A stretch of DNA of 64,000 nt. It comes from Solea solea. Its lineage: Eukaryota > Chordata > Actinopteri > Pleuronectiformes > Soleidae. Every line of letters begins with the position of its first letter. Positions within the stretch are counted from its first letter, which is position 1. Below the pieces are notes generated by a model. The model did no database searches and was not told the origin of the DNA. It worked only from the letters and a program-made list of their open reading frames with translations. The position numbers were made by a program, and so were the translations under genes. Below are positions 60,838 through 64,000 of the stretch, piece by piece. The stretch spans positions 25,626,586-25,690,585 of the forward strand of contig NC_081143.1 in NCBI RefSeq assembly GCF_958295425.1, in the 5' to 3' direction.

Positions 60838-61010
60838 ATTTAGAGTCCAATTTCCCTAATTCCCATATTGCACGTTTTTACTGTGGGAAGAAACCGGAGA
60901 GCCTGGAGAAAACCCACAAACACACGGAGAAAACATGCAAACTCCATGCACAAAGGCCCATGTTCCAACCGGGGATCGAACTTGGGTCTTCTTGCTGCAA
61001 AGGCAACAGG
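60838..61010 (+). repeat. L2-type tail repeat, right part
   Basis: ATTTAGAGTCCAATTTCCCT, CACAAACACACGGAGAAAAC, ATGCAAACTCCATGCACAAA, GGATCGAACTTGGGTCTTCT, the second half of the repeat begun at 60306. Confidence 0.8.
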
Positions 61011-61525
61011 TGTCCACTCTCTGTTGTTGTCTGGAATGAGCCTCTGGCATCTATTCATTTTATTCTTACTTCCAGGTTGGGTTTAGGGAGGAAACTCTGT
61101 CCATGTTAATGTACAGTCTATGGTCCACATCTCTGTTCAGTTACCGTCAGTAAACGTGAATACCCTTTATTTGCAATTCAGAGAATATCACAGACAGACA
61201 TAGAGACCAATACAATTTCATGACATCCAGTGTGGGTTTTTTTTCAGTCTGTGGTTTGTTTGACTGTCGACATTTTTTGAGTCTATTATTCGTTGGTGAA
61301 GAAAAAGAAGAACAAAAGGTCAGGAGCAAAAAGCTGAGAGTGGGGTCATATTTAATGGACGGACACGGAGGTTCAACAGCCAGTGACACCTCAAACATAA
61401 TCATCCCTCTCTCCTCTCTCTCAGTTCAGCTCACTTCAATTTAGAGTTTTTTTTATTGGCCTGAACGTCTCACGAAGGAATGTTGCCGCAGCATGAAAAT
61501 ACAAAAACAATGAAAAATCATTATT

Positions 61526-61560
61526 TGTGTGTATGTGTGTGTGTGTGTGTGTGTATGTGA
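61526..61560. repeat. (TG)n microsatellite
   Basis: TG units with two TA interruptions. Confidence 0.95.
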
Positions 61561-62344
61561 GAAATCGAGACTCACACACATCAATTGAGTATTTTTTTTA
61601 TCCTTGTTCGATCGACAGTTTGCAGTCACTGAGCGGATGACTTTGGTCCGGCTCCGCTTCTGTTTTTATCTCTGACATTAAAACACGTTTTATCCAGTTT
61701 GTTTAAAGACAGGATTACATTCTAATCCGGGGGCGAGATGATTAGATGATATCGGCTATACATTGGTATCTAAGGAAATTACACACCCATTGATTGATGG
61801 ACCGATCAATGTACACAATACAGCATCAGACAATACAGAAATGGATATTATCCAGGCAATGTATTCCAGTCATTTAAAAAGGAAGTTGGATATAAGATAA
61901 AAGTCTCTGTCATTACTTGTGATGGGAGGTAGAAATAAAGGTTTTTATTTAACTTTGTATGGATGTGTGATATTCAAAGATAGTGTGTATACTATAAAAT
62001 AGTGTGGGACATAAGGAGATACACTTGTTTTGTTTCACAAACATTTTTATGTGAAGGTATTATGGTAGCCTATAGTGATTGTAATTAACCAGGATATCAC
62101 CTTGGGAATAACATAGTATTGCTGTAAAAGGATCTTCTTATTACCAAACCTTTATCATTGTTATTACCAAATTAGAAAGTGCATCACAAATAAAATGGTA
62201 TTACCATAATAGAATCCCTATTGCAACAATTTTTTCAATATTACCATGCTACTGTGATGTGAGTGTTACCATGTAAAGCTCCCTGAGCAATTCTTGCTTT
62301 TACTTCTAGCATATACTCACCAACTCCTACCTTTTCACTTCTAG

Positions 62345-62687
62345 CACCACCGGCATCAGTCTGCCTCGGCCGTACTACATGGCCGACGAGGATGACGAGC
62401 GGCCCTTCATCTGCTCCCTGCCAGTCGACAACGGCATCATGTCCTGCTCTGACGTCCCTGCGCGCCGCGAGGGAGGGAAGTCCTGCTGCCTGGACAAAGA
62501 CGACGTGCTGTACCGCCAGTCGCTGGGCCTGAGTCCCGAACCTCTGGTCAATGGCAGCGTCAGTGTAGCCGGACTCTGTGTCAACTGGAACCAGTACTAC
62601 ACCAGGTGTCACACTGGATACAGAAACCCCCACAAAGGAGCCATCAACTTTGACAACATCGCCTATGCCTGGATCGTCATTTTCCAG
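62345..62687 (+). CDS. cacna1i: cacna1i exon, domain I extracellular loop and pore helix
   Basis: This is the largest exon here: one base completing a leucine codon plus 114 codons. It encodes the variable outer turret of domain I, including acidic [18 protein letters not shown], several cysteines ([32 protein letters not shown]) that probably form the disulfide cap, and an NGS glycosylation sequon. It ends with the conserved [20 protein letters not shown] and Q, the pore helix leading into the selectivity filter. [15 protein letters not shown] and [11 protein letters not shown] are closest to Cav3.3 (CACNA1I) by recalled family sequence. The acceptor is CACTTCTAG and the donor CAG|GTAGCA. 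It enters in the right phase and exits in phase 0. GC content is clearly higher than the AT-rich introns around it. Confidence 0.96.
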
Positions 62688-63329
62688 GTAGCATGACCAG
62701 ACAGCAGCTACTGGAACAGCCGATCACACTCTCTGCTCCCTGTTCCGTTATTGTCCTTTTTTTCTTGTAGTGCTACAAACAAATCTTGCAGTAAATTCAT
62801 CAGACATCAGCCTTCACCCACGCTTTGCTGCTCAATGAGAGAAAAAAATCTTGCATTTACCAGATCGAGAGTTTCATCTGTACGATGGAATTTCCAAAGC
62901 TTATTTCAGAGTGGACAAAGACCCATTTCTTTGGTCCGAGAACCAGAAGATTCATGGAAGGCACCCACTTTTTAAAAAAAGATAATTTCATCTTGGTGCC
63001 CGCCCAGAAAATGGTGGTGCTTTTATCTGAGGCACAGTTCCATTTAACAGTAAAATGCTATAAGTGAATTACCTCTACAGGCCTCTACTAATTCCACCCA
63101 GGACATTTATTACATGCTGAATTGTCTTTTATGGTATTAACTTGTGAAGTTATGAAGAAAAAGTTATGGAATATCTATTTAATAGGTTAAAATCAGATTC
63201 TTATCACTTCACACAGAGTGGACTAGCTGTCTCCAGCCTTTGTGCTCTAAATCTAAATCACCTGGTTCAAACCTTGACCTGCATTGACTGAAAGATAGTT
63301 TACACTCTCACCTTTTCCTCCGTCTGTAG
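62688..63329 (+). other. cacna1i intron, 642 bp
   Basis: A short GT-AG intron inside the pore-forming segment. The donor is GTAGCA and the acceptor TCTGTAG. The sequence is AT-rich, with no repeat or coding signal seen. Confidence 0.85.
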
Positions 63330-63422
63330 GTGATCACACTGGAGGGCTGGGTGGAGATCATGTACTATGTGATGGACGCACACTCGTTCTACAACTTCAT
63401 CTACTTCATCTTACTCATCATC
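63330..63422 (+). CDS. cacna1i: cacna1i exon, domain I selectivity filter and S6 start
   Basis: This exon has 31 full codons with no split codon. It reads [20 protein letters not shown] followed by [16 protein letters not shown] contains the domain I pore glutamate, one of the four EEDD residues that select Ca2+ in T-type channels. The remainder is the outer pore and the start of IS6. [14 protein letters not shown] matches Cav3.3; Cav3.1 typically has WVDIMYFVMDAHSF. The acceptor is CCGTCTGTAG and the donor ATC|GTAAGT. The next exon, expected to start VGSFFMINLCLVVIA in all Cav3 proteins, is beyond 64000, so the gene is cut at the window edge. Confidence 0.96.
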
Positions 63423-64000
63423 GTAAGTCACACAATAATTTCACTTCAGTCGAATGTTGTCTAATGGATGATTAATGCAATCATGTGTGCTCAGGATATC
63501 TTATAGGTGAAACTTTAGGCTTCAAGTAAAAGGTGTTAAAATTGAATAATTTACTTTTTATTCTATTGTCAAATGTTGAGAAGGTTCCCAACATAACTGA
63601 TCTGTACTTTTTCAGTTTTTGGCACCATTATGGGTCGAGCTTGACACAGAGAATCATCACTTTTGTACAACAGTATAGGAAACATTACAGAACGTGGCAT
63701 CTTTAATGACTATTATTGTCTTTTGTCAGCGGCCTAGTATGATGTCATTCTATTACTGTTACTGATGCAGCTGTCGCCATCTGGCTTCATTATCCACTGT
63801 GGAAACATATGCCAGATCACGGTTTACCATTCCAAAACCACAACAACTGCATTGTACATCTTGATGGAGAAGAGGCTTAATTTATTCTCTTTGCCACCTG
63901 GACCGTGTTTTTTCTTTGGTGGAGAAATGTCAACATGAAAAAGTATCCAAAGCAATGAAGAGAGTTCTGTTTTGTTTCGTGCTTCTTATGACACAACACT
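63423..64000 (+). other. cacna1i intron, 5' part, runs off window
   Basis: Begins with a strong GTAAGT donor and continues past the right edge. No repeat or exon is visible in the 578 bp shown; the IS6 exon must lie further right. Confidence 0.85.

Larger units (their letters stand above)
50812..62344 (+). other. cacna1i intron, about 11.5 kb
   Basis: A GT-AG intron. It contains the ancient duplicate pair (52921-53531 and 57214-57817), a hAT-like element (53720-54398), a 14-bp-arm hairpin (54985-55022), further hAT-like ends and L2-type tails near 60.3-61.0 kb. In 50830-52900, 55030-56010, 58000-58560, 58630-60300 and 61020-62340 I recognise nothing beyond simple repeats. One unexplained 87-codon open frame lies at 59861-60124. 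Confidence 0.8.

Overview
The window is a piece of a vertebrate nuclear genome, almost certainly a teleost fish. It lies wholly inside one large gene on the + strand. Six exons give 940 coding nt and read without interruption into repeat domain I of a voltage-gated T-type calcium channel alpha-1 subunit. Residue choices in the extracellular loop and pore ([43 protein letters not shown]) match Cav3.3, so the gene is called cacna1i. The fish assignment rests on the repeats: fish-type tRNA-derived SINE, RTE-like, Tx1/L1-like and other non-LTR LINE fragments, Tc1-like and hAT-like relics, L2-type tails, and dense (CA)n, (TA)n and pentanucleotide arrays.

Layout: 1-10232 is the 3' part of an intron whose 5' exon lies outside the window. 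Exons are at 10233-10344 (S1 start), 17348-17481 (S1-S2 to S3), 38948-39045 (S3-S4), 50652-50811 (S4-S5 linker, S5, start of turret), 62345-62687 (turret loop and pore helix) and 63330-63422 (selectivity filter and S6 start). Introns of about 7.0, 21.5, 11.6, 11.5 and 0.64 kb separate them, and the last intron runs off the right edge. All joints keep frame. The first exon is entered through an AT-AC-like acceptor with a U12 branch site, so the upstream intron looks like a minor-spliceosome intron. No other gene is convincingly supported; most other open frames are repeat relics, low-complexity arrays or chance.

The introns hold the most unusual structure. (1) A pentanucleotide (TACCA/TACCG/TGCCA/TACTG) higher-order array next to the third exon was copied, with about 200 bp of flank, about 4.8 kb downstream and sits there between duplicated host flanks. 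(2) A diverged duplicate pair of about 600 bp lies 4.3 kb apart in one intron (52921-53531 and 57214-57817). (3) A CpG-rich 647-bp non-autonomous transposon has perfect 48-bp terminal inverted repeats. (4) A 679-bp hAT-like element has a recognisable decayed 8-bp target duplication. (5) There are several near-perfect hairpins. I found no CRISPR, operon, rRNA or functional tRNA gene, and no clear sign of an undescribed multi-gene system.
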